DNA of 64,000 bases from Porphyromonadaceae bacterium FC4. GTDB lineage: Bacteria; Bacteroidota; Bacteroidia; Bacteroidales; Porphyromonadaceae. The stretch is taken from the NCBI GenBank assembly GCA_900120395.1, contig LT635553.1, positions 486,186 to 550,185 on the forward strand, given 5' to 3'. Shown one piece after another: positions 15,959 through 26,300 of this stretch (positions are counted from its first letter, which is position 1; each line of letters starts with the position of its first letter). The translations under genes were made by a program, and so were the position numbers. The notes under the pieces were generated by a model. That model was not told the DNA's origin. It saw only the letters and a list, made by a program, of their open reading frames with translations, and made no database searches.

Positions 15959-18559
15959 ATGAAGATATACGTCAGCCTGCCGAAGGAGACAGAGACTTAC
16001 TTCAGGACCCTGTACCCGAGTGAACGCTACATCACGGGGCATGATCCCGAGGGGCAAAAGGTGGGCAGCGGGGGAGCGCTGAGGTATCTGCTTGAGGACC
16101 ATCCTGCTGGGGAGCGCTGCATCGTGATCAATGCCGGAGGAGAGAGTCGCCGTCTGCCCGCCTATGCGGCGTATGGCAAGGTGCTGCTCCCCATGCCGGT
16201 GATGAAGTGGTCTCGGGGGCAACGGCTGACCCAGCGGCTACTGGAGCTGCAGGAGGACTACCTGACGCAGCTTGCCACCAAAGCCCCAAGCCGTACCACG
16301 GCACTGGTGGCGAGTGGTGATGTGCTGCTATCGCTGCCGACCGATCTGCCACCCGTGCCGGATGCCGATGTGGTGCTGGTGGGGCTATGGAGCGATACCG
16401 AGACGATGACTCGGCACGGGGTCTTTTTGTGTGACCCGGATGATCCGGAGCGACTTGCCGGCATGGTGCAAAAGCCAACGTCGGCTGAGCTGGAGGAGCT
16501 TGGCAAGCAGCACCTGCTGATGATCGACAGTGGCGTGTGGCTCCTCTCCGACCGCGCACTGGACCGCCTACGGAGCATGGAGGGGTATGTGGATCTGTAC
16601 ACCGACTTTGCCCGCAACCTCGCCGGGCTGGATGTGGCGGTGTACCCCCTCAGCGAGGCGGGCTTTCACCACTTTGGGAGCACGGCTGACCTGGTCGAGA
16701 GTACCCGGCGCATGCAAAACCGCAGCCTCGACCAGCGCAATCTCCTCTCCGCACGCTGGAAGCGACATGGCTCCATCGTGGCACTAAATGCCCGGATCGA
16801 CCGACCCTTTGACGACCAACAGCACCACATCTGGGTGGAGAACAGCCACCTACCCGGGGGACTTCGGCTCACGAACCATAATGTGGTGACCGGACTGCCG
16901 GTGAATGACCTGAGCCTGACCCTGGAGCCGGGTGTCTGCCTGGACATCGTGCCGGTACGGCAGGGAGGGTATGGTGTAAGGGTGTATCGGTATGAAGATA
17001 CCTTCAAGGAAGGTAGTTATATGGGGCGGGAGCTGGACGAAGACCCCTACACGGCAGCACTCTTTCCGCACATCGACCGGGTGGAGGAGCTACCCGGCGT
17101 GCTGGATCGGCTGCTGAAGGGCGAGGAGCCGCAAGGACGCTGCTACTCTGCTGCCGAGCTCATCACCGTGACGGACTGGGAGAGAGTCGAGCAACAAAGG
17201 ACTTCTTTCCTAAAGGAGAACATGCTCCGCATGCAGGAAAACTACGAGCAGAGTGTCTTTTACCACTCGGATCTCTCCGTGGCAGCCGGGCTGATGACCG
17301 ACCTCCCGGAGCCGCTTCCGGCTACTGCTCCGTTGGTGGTGCGGCTAAACGATGCAGCGTTTCGCTACGCCTTGACCGGGCAGGAGCGCTACGCCGCTGC
17401 TGCGGATGACTGTCTGGGCGAGCTTCTTTCGCCTGCCAATGCCAGTGCTCCGACGCCCTACCGAGCCGTCTACCCCGATCAGATTATCTGGGCGAGAGCG
17501 CCGATGCGTATCGATGTCGCAGGTGGGTGGAGCGATACCCCCCCCTACTGTATCTACGAGGGTGGGGCAGTGGTCAACTTTGCACTGACCCTCAACGGTC
17601 AGGAGCCGCTACAGGTCTACATCCGCCCCAATCCCTCCGGGCAAATCGTCCTCCGCTCCATCGATATGGGCTTGCAGGAGACCATCACAGCACCCGACCA
17701 ACTGCTCGACTACCGTCGTCTGGGTAGCCCGTTTGCGATCCCCAAGGCTGCCCTTTGTCTTTGTGGCGTGTACCACAGGGATGAGTCCCTCGGAATGCTC
17801 TTGGATCGTATAGGCGGAGGGCTTGAGCTCACCCTGCTATCCGCCGTGCCCGCAGGCTCGGGGCTTGGGACCAGCTCCATACTCGGTGCCACCGTCCTGG
17901 GTGCTCTCAGCGAGTACTTCGGTCTCGGCTGGACTAAAGACGAGCTGGCAGCCCGGACGTTGCTACTGGAGCAGATGCTCACGATCGGTGGCGGCTGGCA
18001 AGATCAGTGGGGCGGTATCTTTGGCGGAGTGAAGCTGATCACGACCGGCAGAGGTGTTCAGGAGCCTCGGGTGCAGTGGTTGCCGGATACCGTCTTTAGG
18101 GATCCGGAGTGCCACATCCTCTACTATACCGGACTCACCCGCCATGCAAAAAGTATACTGGGGGGCATCGTTCGCCGGATGATGCTCAATGAACACGACA
18201 CGCTGACCCGGCTCCGACAGATCAAGCAGCTCGGGCATGCCATGGCAGCGACAGTCGGCTCGGGAGATACCGGGGCTTATGGCAGGCTCCTGACCGAGTC
18301 GTGGCAGGCTAATAAGCGACTGGACGAAGGCGCCACGACTCCGGAGATCGAGGCAATCATTTCGCGGATCAAGGACTATGCTCTGGGCTACAAACTCCCA
18401 GGCGCAGGGGGTGGTGGCTTTTTGTACATCGTCGCCAAAGATCCCGAGGCAGCCCGACGTATCCGCACGCTACTCTCACAAAACAACAACTCCAACAGCA
18501 CCGCACGACTGGTGGATATGCGCTTGTCGGATGACGGTCTCATCATTACTCGATCCTGA
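15959..18559 (+). CDS. fkp: Bifunctional L-fucokinase/fucose-1-phosphate guanylyltransferase
   Basis: 866 residues, somewhat shorter than Bacteroides fragilis Fkp. The N-terminal half carries the nucleotidyltransferase motifs KVGSGGALRYLLE (about 36) and INAGGESRRLPAYAAYGK (about 59); the C-terminal GHMP kinase starts near residue 505 with ARAPMRIDVAGGWSDTPP, and PAGSGLGTSSILG (about 630) binds ATP. It turns L-fucose into GDP-fucose by the salvage route, for fucosylated surface glycans. It overlaps radA by one base. Confidence 0.93.
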   Translation: MKIYVSLPKETETYFRTLYPSERYITGHDPEGQKVGSGGALRYLLEDHPAGERCIVINAGGESRRLPAYAAYGKVLLPMPVMKWSRGQRLTQRLLELQEDYLTQLATKAPSRTTALVASGDVLLSLPTDLPPVPDADVVLVGLWSDTETMTRHGVFLCDPDDPERLAGMVQKPTSAELEELGKQHLLMIDSGVWLLSDRALDRLRSMEGYVDLYTDFARNLAGLDVAVYPLSEAGFHHFGSTADLVESTRRMQNRSLDQRNLLSARWKRHGSIVALNARIDRPFDDQQHHIWVENSHLPGGLRLTNHNVVTGLPVNDLSLTLEPGVCLDIVPVRQGGYGVRVYRYEDTFKEGSYMGRELDEDPYTAALFPHIDRVEELPGVLDRLLKGEEPQGRCYSAAELITVTDWERVEQQRTSFLKENMLRMQENYEQSVFYHSDLSVAAGLMTDLPEPLPATAPLVVRLNDAAFRYALTGQERYAAAADDCLGELLSPANASAPTPYRAVYPDQIIWARAPMRIDVAGGWSDTPPYCIYEGGAVVNFALTLNGQEPLQVYIRPNPSGQIVLRSIDMGLQETITAPDQLLDYRRLGSPFAIPKAALCLCGVYHRDESLGMLLDRIGGGLELTLLSAVPAGSGLGTSSILGATVLGALSEYFGLGWTKDELAARTLLLEQMLTIGGGWQDQWGGIFGGVKLITTGRGVQEPRVQWLPDTVFRDPECHILYYTGLTRHAKSILGGIVRRMMLNEHDTLTRLRQIKQLGHAMAATVGSGDTGAYGRLLTESWQANKRLDEGATTPEIEAIISRIKDYALGYKLPGAGGGGFLYIVAKDPEAARRIRTLLSQNNNSNSTARLVDMRLSDDGLIITRS

Positions 18560-19941
18560 TGGCAAAAAGCAAGACAAAAACCGTATACCTCTGCACCGAG
18601 TGTGGTGCGGACTTCCCCAAGTGGTCGGGCAAGTGTCCCTCTTGTGGTGAGTGGAATACCCTCAAGGAGTACAAGGTCGGATCGGACGAACCGGGCGTCC
18701 GTATCCGAAAGGATCGCCTAGCGTCCGACAACTACCCCACGCCCCTCTCCGAAGTGTCCGGTGAGTCGGCACCCAGGATGGACCTCAAGGATGGCGAGCT
18801 CAACCGTGTACTGGGTGGCGGCTTGGTCCGTGGCTCTCTGGTCTTGATTGGTGGCGAGCCGGGCATTGGCAAGAGCACCCTCATCCTGCAGAGCGTGGTG
18901 CGCAATCCCGACCTCAAGACCCTATACGTCAGTGGCGAGGAGAGCCCCGGGCAGATACGCCTGCGGGCGGAGCGGCTCATCGATGCCGACACCGTAGACC
19001 ACTGCCTGCTCTACAGCGAGACACAGCTCGACGTGATCCTAGAGACCGCCATGGAGGTCATGCCCGACCTCCTCGTCCTAGACTCGATACAGACCATGCA
19101 AAGCTCCCGCTCCGACTCCTCCCCCGGCAGCCCCAGCCAGGTGCGCGAGTGTACCGCTCAGATGCTCACCTTTGCCAAGGAGTACGACATCCCGGTCATC
19201 ATCGTCGGGCATATCACCAAGGACGGATCCATTGCCGGTCCCAAGATCATGGAGCACCTCGTGGATACCGTCTTGCGCTTCGAGGGGGATCAAAACCACC
19301 AGTACCGCATCCTCCGAGCGATGAAAAACCGCTTTGGCAACACCTCAGAGATAGGCTTGTACGAGATGTTGCGCAACGGACTGCGCCAAGTGGTCAATCC
19401 CTCCGAGATGCTCCTCACCGGCAACGACTCTTCGCTCAGCGGCATCTGCATCGGGGTCAGCGTCGAGGGCCAGCGACCCCTTTTGCTCGAGATACAGGCG
19501 CTGGTCAGTTCGGCTGTCTACGGTACGCCCCAGCGATCCAGCACCGGTAGCGACCTCCGCCGGGCAAACATGCTCCTTGCGGTACTGGAGAAGCGTGCCA
19601 ACTTCAAACTGATCCAAAAGGACGTTTTCCTAAACATCGCCGGAGGGCTCTACGTGACCGATACGGCGATTGACCTGGCGATACTCAGTGCCATCCTCTC
19701 CTCCAGCCTCGACATCCCCATCTCCCGCGACATCTGTGTCACCGGGGAGGTCGGGCTCAGTGGCGAAGTTCGGGCAGTCTCGCATATCCTGCCCCGCATC
19801 AAAGAGGCGGCAAAGATCGGGTTTCAGACGATCATCGTCCCCGCCGACAATACCAAAGGACTGGACCTCGCCGAGCTACCCATCCGCGTCATCCCCGTCA
19901 GTCGGGTGGACGAAGCCTTTCGCACTCTTTTCAGATCCTAA
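18559..19941 (+). CDS. radA: DNA repair protein RadA
   Basis: 460 residues, full length. Order of domains: C4 zinc finger (CTECGADF...CPSCGEW, about 11-32), Walker A GGEPGIGKST (about 97-106), the RadA-specific KNRFG (about 256), and a C-terminal Lon-like domain. RadA is a RecA-like helicase that drives branch migration in recombination. The ATG overlaps the fkp stop (TGATG), which couples repair and fucose genes, probably by chance of operon packing. Confidence 0.97.
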   Translation: MAKSKTKTVYLCTECGADFPKWSGKCPSCGEWNTLKEYKVGSDEPGVRIRKDRLASDNYPTPLSEVSGESAPRMDLKDGELNRVLGGGLVRGSLVLIGGEPGIGKSTLILQSVVRNPDLKTLYVSGEESPGQIRLRAERLIDADTVDHCLLYSETQLDVILETAMEVMPDLLVLDSIQTMQSSRSDSSPGSPSQVRECTAQMLTFAKEYDIPVIIVGHITKDGSIAGPKIMEHLVDTVLRFEGDQNHQYRILRAMKNRFGNTSEIGLYEMLRNGLRQVVNPSEMLLTGNDSSLSGICIGVSVEGQRPLLLEIQALVSSAVYGTPQRSSTGSDLRRANMLLAVLEKRANFKLIQKDVFLNIAGGLYVTDTAIDLAILSAILSSSLDIPISRDICVTGEVGLSGEVRAVSHILPRIKEAAKIGFQTIIVPADNTKGLDLAELPIRVIPVSRVDEAFRTLFRS

Positions 19942-19965
19942 CCAAGACATCCACTACACCACACG

Positions 19966-21204
19966 ATGAGTACCACCGGACTACCTTTCGCACGACCTCT
20001 CTATGTGATGGCAAAGCCTGCCGGCTCCTACTGCAATCTCGCCTGCACCTACTGCTACTACCTCGAGAAGTCCAACCTCTACAGCGGGCGCGCCTCACAG
20101 CAGGTCATGAGCGACGAGCTTCTCGAGCGCTACATCCGGGAGTACATCACCAGTCAGACCACTCCGGAGGTCCTCTTTACCTGGCACGGAGGAGAGGCGC
20201 TCATGCGCCCCATATCGTTTTACCAAAAAGCACTGGAGCTCCAAAAGCGCTACGCCAAGGGCAGACGCATCGACAATGCCATCCAGACCAACGGCCTGCT
20301 CCTAAACGATACCTGGTGTGAGTTTTTCAAGAAAAACAACTTCCTCGTGGGCATCTCCATAGACGGTCCCAAGGAGGGGCACGACACCTACCGCATCACC
20401 ACCGCCGGACACCCCACTCATTACCGGGTCTTGAAGGCGATCAACCTCCTCAAAAAGCACGGAGTGGAGTACAACGCACTCGCCGTGGTCAACAACATCA
20501 ACGTCAAGGACCCCGTAGGGTTTTACCGCTTTTTCAAGGAGATAGAGTGCCACTACATACAGTTTACCCCCATCGTGGAGCGACTACAGCCCCATGCAGA
20601 CGGCACTCAGCTGGTCAGTGTGCGGGAGGAGGGAGATCTGGCACCCTTCTCCATTACCCCCCGGCAGTGGGGTGACTTCCTGATCGGTCTCTTCGATGAG
20701 TGGATCAAGGAAGATGTGGGGACCTACTACATCCAGCTCTTCGATGCTACGCTCGCCAACTGGGTCGGGGTCACCCCCGGCGTCTGCTCCATGGCGCAGT
20801 ACTGCGGGCATGCCGGCGTGATGGAGCACAATGGCGATGTCTACAGCTGCGACCACTTCGTCTTTCCCGAGTACAAGCTGGGCAACATACACTCCAAGAC
20901 CCTGGTGGAGATGATGTACAGCGAGCGGCAGCAAAAGTTTGGTCGGGACAAGTACGACACCCTCCCGCGCCAGTGCCGCGAGTGCGAGTACCTCTTTGCC
21001 TGCTGGGGTGAGTGCCCCAAGAACCGCTTTGTCGAGGACGAGTATGGCAACCCCGGTCTCAACTACCTCTGCTCCGGCTACTTCCGCTACTTCCGTCACG
21101 TCGCCCCCTATATGGACTTCATGAAGAGCGCCTACCTCGCCGGTCGTCCCCCCGCCTCCGTCATGACCGAATTTTCCGCTCCGGATCGGTCTGAAACAAT
21201 TTGA
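19966..21204 (+). CDS. Anaerobic sulfatase-maturase-type radical SAM/SPASM protein
   Basis: 412 residues. CNLACTYCYY (about 25-34) binds the radical-SAM 4Fe-4S cluster. The C-terminal cysteines (CSMAQYCGHAG, YSCDHFVFPEYKLGNI, CRECEYLFACWGECPKN) form a SPASM domain as in enzymes that oxidise Cys or Ser to formylglycine in sulfatases. No sulfatase gene is in the window, so it may act on enzymes encoded elsewhere. The last dozen or so codons (FSAPDRSETI and stop) come from a truncated interspersed repeat at 21172-21212. Confidence 0.88.
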   Translation: MSTTGLPFARPLYVMAKPAGSYCNLACTYCYYLEKSNLYSGRASQQVMSDELLERYIREYITSQTTPEVLFTWHGGEALMRPISFYQKALELQKRYAKGRRIDNAIQTNGLLLNDTWCEFFKKNNFLVGISIDGPKEGHDTYRITTAGHPTHYRVLKAINLLKKHGVEYNALAVVNNINVKDPVGFYRFFKEIECHYIQFTPIVERLQPHADGTQLVSVREEGDLAPFSITPRQWGDFLIGLFDEWIKEDVGTYYIQLFDATLANWVGVTPGVCSMAQYCGHAGVMEHNGDVYSCDHFVFPEYKLGNIHSKTLVEMMYSERQQKFGRDKYDTLPRQCRECEYLFACWGECPKNRFVEDEYGNPGLNYLCSGYFRYFRHVAPYMDFMKSAYLAGRPPASVMTEFSAPDRSETI

Positions 21205-21212
21205 CGGATAGC
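21172..21212 (-). repeat. Truncated copy of the 44-bp stem-loop repeat inside the radical SAM gene end
   Basis: TTTTCCGCTCCGGATCGG followed by AATTTGACGGATAGC matches the right arm and tail of the repeat in reverse orientation (compare copy 4 at 21804-21837 and the complement of copy 9). Both stem-loop cores are missing. The stop codon of the radical SAM gene (21202-21204) lies in the tail. Confidence 0.85.
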
Positions 21213-21222
21213 TCGTTATCTA

Positions 21223-21717
21223 TTAGGTAGTTAGGTCACTTCTACCACTTTTGTCACAAACAATCTGGTAGGACCCATTCATTACGACGGTTTTACCATC
21301 ACTCTTGCGAGACAGAGCGAGTAGATCGCCTTTCTCATCGGTGACGTACGAAGAAAAGAAACCCAGTTTTTTCGAATAAAAAAGTCCGACAAAACCCATG
21401 AAGCCACCTGACCCAAATACCCTAATAGAATTGGACATCTGAGGCTTGGTAGTGCTTTCTATGTTGTATTCTTCAAAAGGGAAAAAGAGATCGGGACTAA
21501 AGAAACGGGTTAGTCTCAGACCATCATTGGTTACGACCCAGTAGCGCGGACTTATAGCGGCAAAGTATAGTGTGATGACCACGACCATCAAATTGATGCA
21601 AATAATCCACCACTTGTCGTATGGATAAGTGAACACCAGCATAAGTGTTACAGCTAAAATAAAAAGAGCCGTGACGATTGTTGTGGTCGCAGACCATCTG
21701 AATTTATACTTTTCCAT
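21223..21717 (-). CDS. Membrane protein with bacterial PH-like domain
   Basis: 164 residues: two transmembrane helices (about 13-30 and 36-54), then ISPRYWVVTNDGLRL and RVFGSGGFMGFVGLFYSKKLG, which resemble the bacterial PH domain seen in Bacteroidetes membrane proteins. Its base composition is clearly poorer in GC than its neighbours. It lies between a truncated and a complete copy of the interspersed repeat, both in the same orientation. Function unknown. Confidence 0.7.
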   Translation of the reverse strand: MEKYKFRWSATTTIVTALFILAVTLMLVFTYPYDKWWIICINLMVVVITLYFAAISPRYWVVTNDGLRLTRFFSPDLFFPFEEYNIESTTKPQMSNSIRVFGSGGFMGFVGLFYSKKLGFFSSYVTDEKGDLLALSRKSDGKTVVMNGSYQIVCDKSGRSDLTT

Positions 21718-21801
21718 TTGGTGTTACTTATCCTGATTTTAACACTTAAAGATACTAATTTTTAGCCCTTTTCGTTCGGTTATGAAGAAGGCTAGAAGTT
21801 T

Positions 21802-21958
21802 CCGCGCCGGATCGAGCCGAAAAATTTGACGGATAGCAGCCAAAAGTTTCCAGTAGGAAACAAAACGATTTGACGGATAGTAGCGAAAAGTTTCCTACTG
21901 GAAACTTTTCCCCCTCCACCACCCCTGTTTTTAGGTAGATGTATCTATTTGTTTATCA
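21802..21958 (-). repeat. 44-bp double stem-loop repeat, copy 4 (full length, reverse)
   Basis: Reading on the minus strand: left arm TGATAAACA (complement of 21950-21958), core at 21891-21904 (AGTA loop on this strand), tail, core at 21847-21860 (TACT loop), tail, right arm with the complement of GCGCCGGATCGAGCCG. Core spacing 44. It lies in the divergent gap before the SusC/SusD locus. Confidence 0.95.
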
Positions 21959-22206
21959 GTGTTGTAGGTTGGTTCTGTCTGCCTCGATTGGAGGTACACC
22001 GGAGCTGAACGACAGTATACGGTTCTGTTAATTTTTAGAGTCATATAGTAAAATCTCAACATTTTTTTGTTACTTTGGCGACACAAGGTGGTGCTGCTAT
22101 CTGCCCGGGGTGTACCCACGTTGTTTATTTCTACTACATACAGTGTCGCACTTGTACTCTTGCTCCGGGCTGCAGTGCAAAAAAGCTATAACAAGACATC
22201 ATTATT
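21959..22206. other. Leader region of the SusC/SusD locus
   Basis: Contains TTACTTTGG at 22070-22078, one mismatch from a -7 box, about 130 bases before the TlpA-like gene. No gene is seen. Confidence 0.35.
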
Positions 22207-23382
22207 ATGAACGCCGTAAGAAATTCTTTTTATGGGTGGGGGCTCGTAGTACTGACGCTTACCCTCATGGTCGGCTGTGTCAAGAAGGAGGACGAAAACT
22301 TTGTCCTCACAGCAAGCAGTCTTCCCGAAGCGCTAAACGGATCCTCTGCGTTTTTACTCAACACCAATAAGGAGGTGATCGGTCAGGCTGCTATCGAAAA
22401 CGGGGCATTTGAGTACCGTGCCAAGGCGGATCCGGAGGCACTCTTTTTGCTGGCGTTGAGAGAGCAGTCGAACATCGTGGTGCCGGAGATGGTGCTGCAG
22501 GGTAGGGGCGAACTCTATACCCGCAAGATAACGCCTACAGTAATGGAGCCGGACAAAGATACGGAGTACGATATCCGCTGGAGCGGGGAGAGCGGATCTG
22601 AGCTCAACCTGGAGCTGCAGTCTTTCCGACAAGAGCTGGCAAAAGAGGTGGCTCCCCTGGAAGCCAAGCTGAACGAGATCGGCTACGATAGGCTCTGGAA
22701 GAAAGATCAGCCGGAGGTGGTAGACAGTCTCGACAGAGAGTACGACCGGATCGCACAGGAGGCAGAGCAGCTGCACCGCCAAATCACCTCCGACTACGCA
22801 AGCCGACACACTGATGATGCCGTGGGTATTGTGGTCTTCGACGAAGTGGGCTACCGGGGCGAAGCAGACTACGTGCAGAAGTATGAGTCTGCCGGAAAGG
22901 TGGTCCAGAGTGATCCCAAGCTCAAGCAGAAGTACGACAGCTACTTGGTGATTGTCGAGACCTCGGAGGGGCACCCCTTCAAAGACGCTACCATGGACGA
23001 TGGAGAGGGGACGCAGGCAAAGCTGAGTGACTACCGTACAGATGGAGCGTACCTACTGATCGACTTTTGGGCGTCGTGGTGCGGACCCTGCCGCAAAGCG
23101 ATGCCGGTATTGGCAAACCTGTACGAGAAGTATGGGGACAAAGGACTCAGGATACTGAGTGTCGGCGTCTCCGAAGAGAGCAAGGAAGCCAACGAACAAG
23201 CGGTCCGTGAGGTAGGCATCACCTGGGATCATTTCTACGACGCATCCTCTGCAAGCGCAGATGCCTACGGTGTCCTGACCATACCGGTAGTGGTGCTGAT
23301 CGCACCCGATGGGGAGATTTTGCTTCGTGGCAATCATGCAGACAAGGTGGAGGAGATACTAGCTCAGAGAATAGGTAACTAA
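22207..23382 (+). CDS. TlpA-like thioredoxin-fold lipoprotein
   Basis: 391 residues. A lipobox-like MVGC (about residue 24) follows a hydrophobic stretch. The N-terminal part resembles the DUF4369 domain often fused to TlpA in Bacteroidetes; the C-terminal thioredoxin domain has LIDFWASWCGPCRKAMP, with the CxxC redox pair. It should act in the periplasm as a disulfide reductase or isomerase. It lies 15 bases before the susC-like gene and seems to be the first gene of the locus. Confidence 0.88.
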   Translation: MNAVRNSFYGWGLVVLTLTLMVGCVKKEDENFVLTASSLPEALNGSSAFLLNTNKEVIGQAAIENGAFEYRAKADPEALFLLALREQSNIVVPEMVLQGRGELYTRKITPTVMEPDKDTEYDIRWSGESGSELNLELQSFRQELAKEVAPLEAKLNEIGYDRLWKKDQPEVVDSLDREYDRIAQEAEQLHRQITSDYASRHTDDAVGIVVFDEVGYRGEADYVQKYESAGKVVQSDPKLKQKYDSYLVIVETSEGHPFKDATMDDGEGTQAKLSDYRTDGAYLLIDFWASWCGPCRKAMPVLANLYEKYGDKGLRILSVGVSEESKEANEQAVREVGITWDHFYDASSASADAYGVLTIPVVVLIAPDGEILLRGNHADKVEEILAQRIGN

Positions 23383-23397
23383 AAGAATACAGTACGT

Positions 23398-26300
23398 ATG
23401 AAGACGAAAATACTTACCTGCCTACTGCTCGCACTCCTACCGATGGGAGGTGCGCTGGCTCAGTCTGCCGGGAAGAGGGTCAATATCGCCCTTAGCGAAG
23501 CAACGGGTGAGGCCTTTTTTGAAGCCTACCGCAACGCCACCGGCAAGACGGTCATCTACAGTGCAGATCAGGCGAAAAGGTTTCACAAAATCACCCTGCT
23601 CTCCAAAGACGAAGACTCGGAGGAGCTGCTCCGTCGTGTCCTCCACGACACCGGTCTGGGCTACGAGGTCAAGGACGATGGCATCCACATCACCACCGAG
23701 AGAAATGCCCCCGGGGAGGTGGTCGTAGAGGGACTCGTCTATGATGACCTCGGCTACCCGCTGACCGGTGCACCGGTGATGGCAAAAGAGTACAAGGTCA
23801 TGCAGGTGACGGATGCCGGGGGCTACTACAGTTTTAGAATCCCGAAGAATACTACGGTCCCGGTGGTGGTCTCCTTTGTCGGAAGCCAACCCTACAACTA
23901 CAAGGTAAGCTCACCCGGCGGAAAAGTGATCTACGACCTTACGCTAAAGACCTCTGAGCTACTGGAGGAAGTCGTGGTCACCGGTATCTATACTCGCAAG
24001 CTGGGCAACTTTACCGGAGCATCAAGCTCTATCGACAGCAAGCAGCTCAATACGGTCGGCAATCAAAACATCCTGAACAGCCTCTCAACTATAGATCCCT
24101 CCATACAGGTGGCTACAAATCTACTGGGCGGATCCGACCCTAATGCTCTGCCCGACCTATCTATGCGCGGTGTATCCAGCATCGCAGATCAGGCAGGATC
24201 GCTCCGCAGTGATTTTGCAAACAATCCCAACCAACCACTCTTTATCCTGGATGGCTTTGAGACCAGTATCCAGACCATCGTGGATATGGATATGAACCGT
24301 ATCGAATCGGTGACGGTACTCAAGGATGCGTCGGCAAAGGCACTCTACGGATCCAAGGCCGCCAATGGAGTGATCGTCGTCGAGACCAAAAAACTGGCAG
24401 GAGACCGTCAGCGCGTGACGTACAATGGAGATGTCTCGCTTGAGCTGCCCGACCTCACCAGCTACAACCTCACCAACAGCCTGGAGAAGCTGGAGGTGGA
24501 GATGTTGGACGGATACTACGACAGCAATACACAGTCCGGACTGGTCATGAACCTCCAGAAGTACAACGAACGAAAGAAGAAAGCTCTGGAGGGGCTCAAC
24601 ACCTACTGGCTGGCTAAGCCGCTACGTACAGGGGTGGGGCACAAGCATAGCCTGAGCGTGGAGCTGGGAGATGCCAAGAGCCTGAGGGCAAACATAGACC
24701 TGACCTACAACCAGATAGGCGGAGTGATGAAGGGGTCTGACCGAAACAATCTCTCCACCACAGCCAATATCTCCTACCGAAGAGACAATCTGCTCTTTAG
24801 AAACGCACTGACCATCCTCTCCAACAAAGGGGTGGACTCACCCTACGGAGCATTTTCGGACTACTCCAGGATGAACCCCTACTGGGAGGCGGTGGATGAG
24901 CAGGGAAATGTGAAGCGCTTTGCCGCCATAGACGATGACGGAGAGAAGATCCCCAACCCCATGTACAATGCGATGATCGGGACTCACTCGTCCAGTAAGT
25001 ACTACGACTTTGTAGACAACCTCTATGCCGAGTGGCAAACGACTAGCAGCCTGAGGACCACCCTACGTATCGGATGGAATAAAAAGCTAAGCGAGGACAA
25101 CCAGTTTTATCCGGCTGATCACTCGCGCTTTGTCCACTACTCCAACGATCGAAGCGATGAAAAGGGAGAGTACATCCTCACGAACGGTCAGAGCGAACGC
25201 ATCTCGGCTGACCTCAATGCCAACTACAACCAAGCCTTTGGGAAGCACAGCCTCTTCCTCAACGGAGGTGTTTTTGTGGCACAGCGCTCCTCATCGTCCT
25301 ACAGCCATAGAGCAGTGGGCTTCTCCAATAGCTCCATTGCGGACATCACCTTTGCGAAGCAGTATGCCAAAGGGAGTACCCCCTCGGGAGGATCGAGTAT
25401 CCAGCGTGAGCTGAGCTTCCTACTCTCCGGCTCATATGACTACGACAACAGGTACCTCTTTGACAGTACATTCCGCAGAAGTGCATCGTCCCTATACGGT
25501 GCCAATAACCGCTGGAGCAACGCTTGGTCGCTCGGACTCGGATGGAACGTCCACAATGAGCACTGGATGACCTTTGAGCCACTGCAACAGCTCAAGCTCA
25601 GAGCATCAGTAGGACTGACCGGGAACCAAAACTTCCTCACAAATACCGCGGTGGCGACCTATAGGTACTACTCCGGTATCACCTATGGAGGGTTCACCGG
25701 TGCCTACATCACCAACATGCCCAACCCCGACCTCAAGTGGGAGCAAAAGCTGGACAAGAACATCGGTATGGACCTGAAGCTATGGGGGCTGAGCCTGACA
25801 CTGGACCTCTACCAGGCAGATACCCGCAACATGCTCACCGACCTCACCATCCCTACCTCTACCGGATTTTCGGTGGTGAAGGACAACCTCGGACTGGTGC
25901 GAAATACCGGTGTCGAAGCTCGCCTGATGTACGGACTGTGGAGGGGGACTGATGGATTTGTAAACATCTACGGCTCCGTAGCACACAACAAAAACTACAT
26001 CGTCAGCCTGTCCGAGAGTCTGCGCGAATACAACGAGCGCATGATGAACGAATCAACCAAAGGAAACGGTTCCGGGCGTCCCGTACAGCTCTACCAAGAT
26101 GGTCAGTCCATGACAGCTATATGGACCGTCCCGTCTGCCGGCATTGACCCGATGAGCGGGCGCGAGGTCTATATCAAGAAGGACGGCCAACTGACCTATG
26201 AGTACGACCCGTCCGACCTAGCCCCCATGGGCGACTCGGCTCCTCTTGTCCGTGGTAACGCCGGACTCAGTGCCGAGTACAAGGGAGTAGGGTTCAATGT

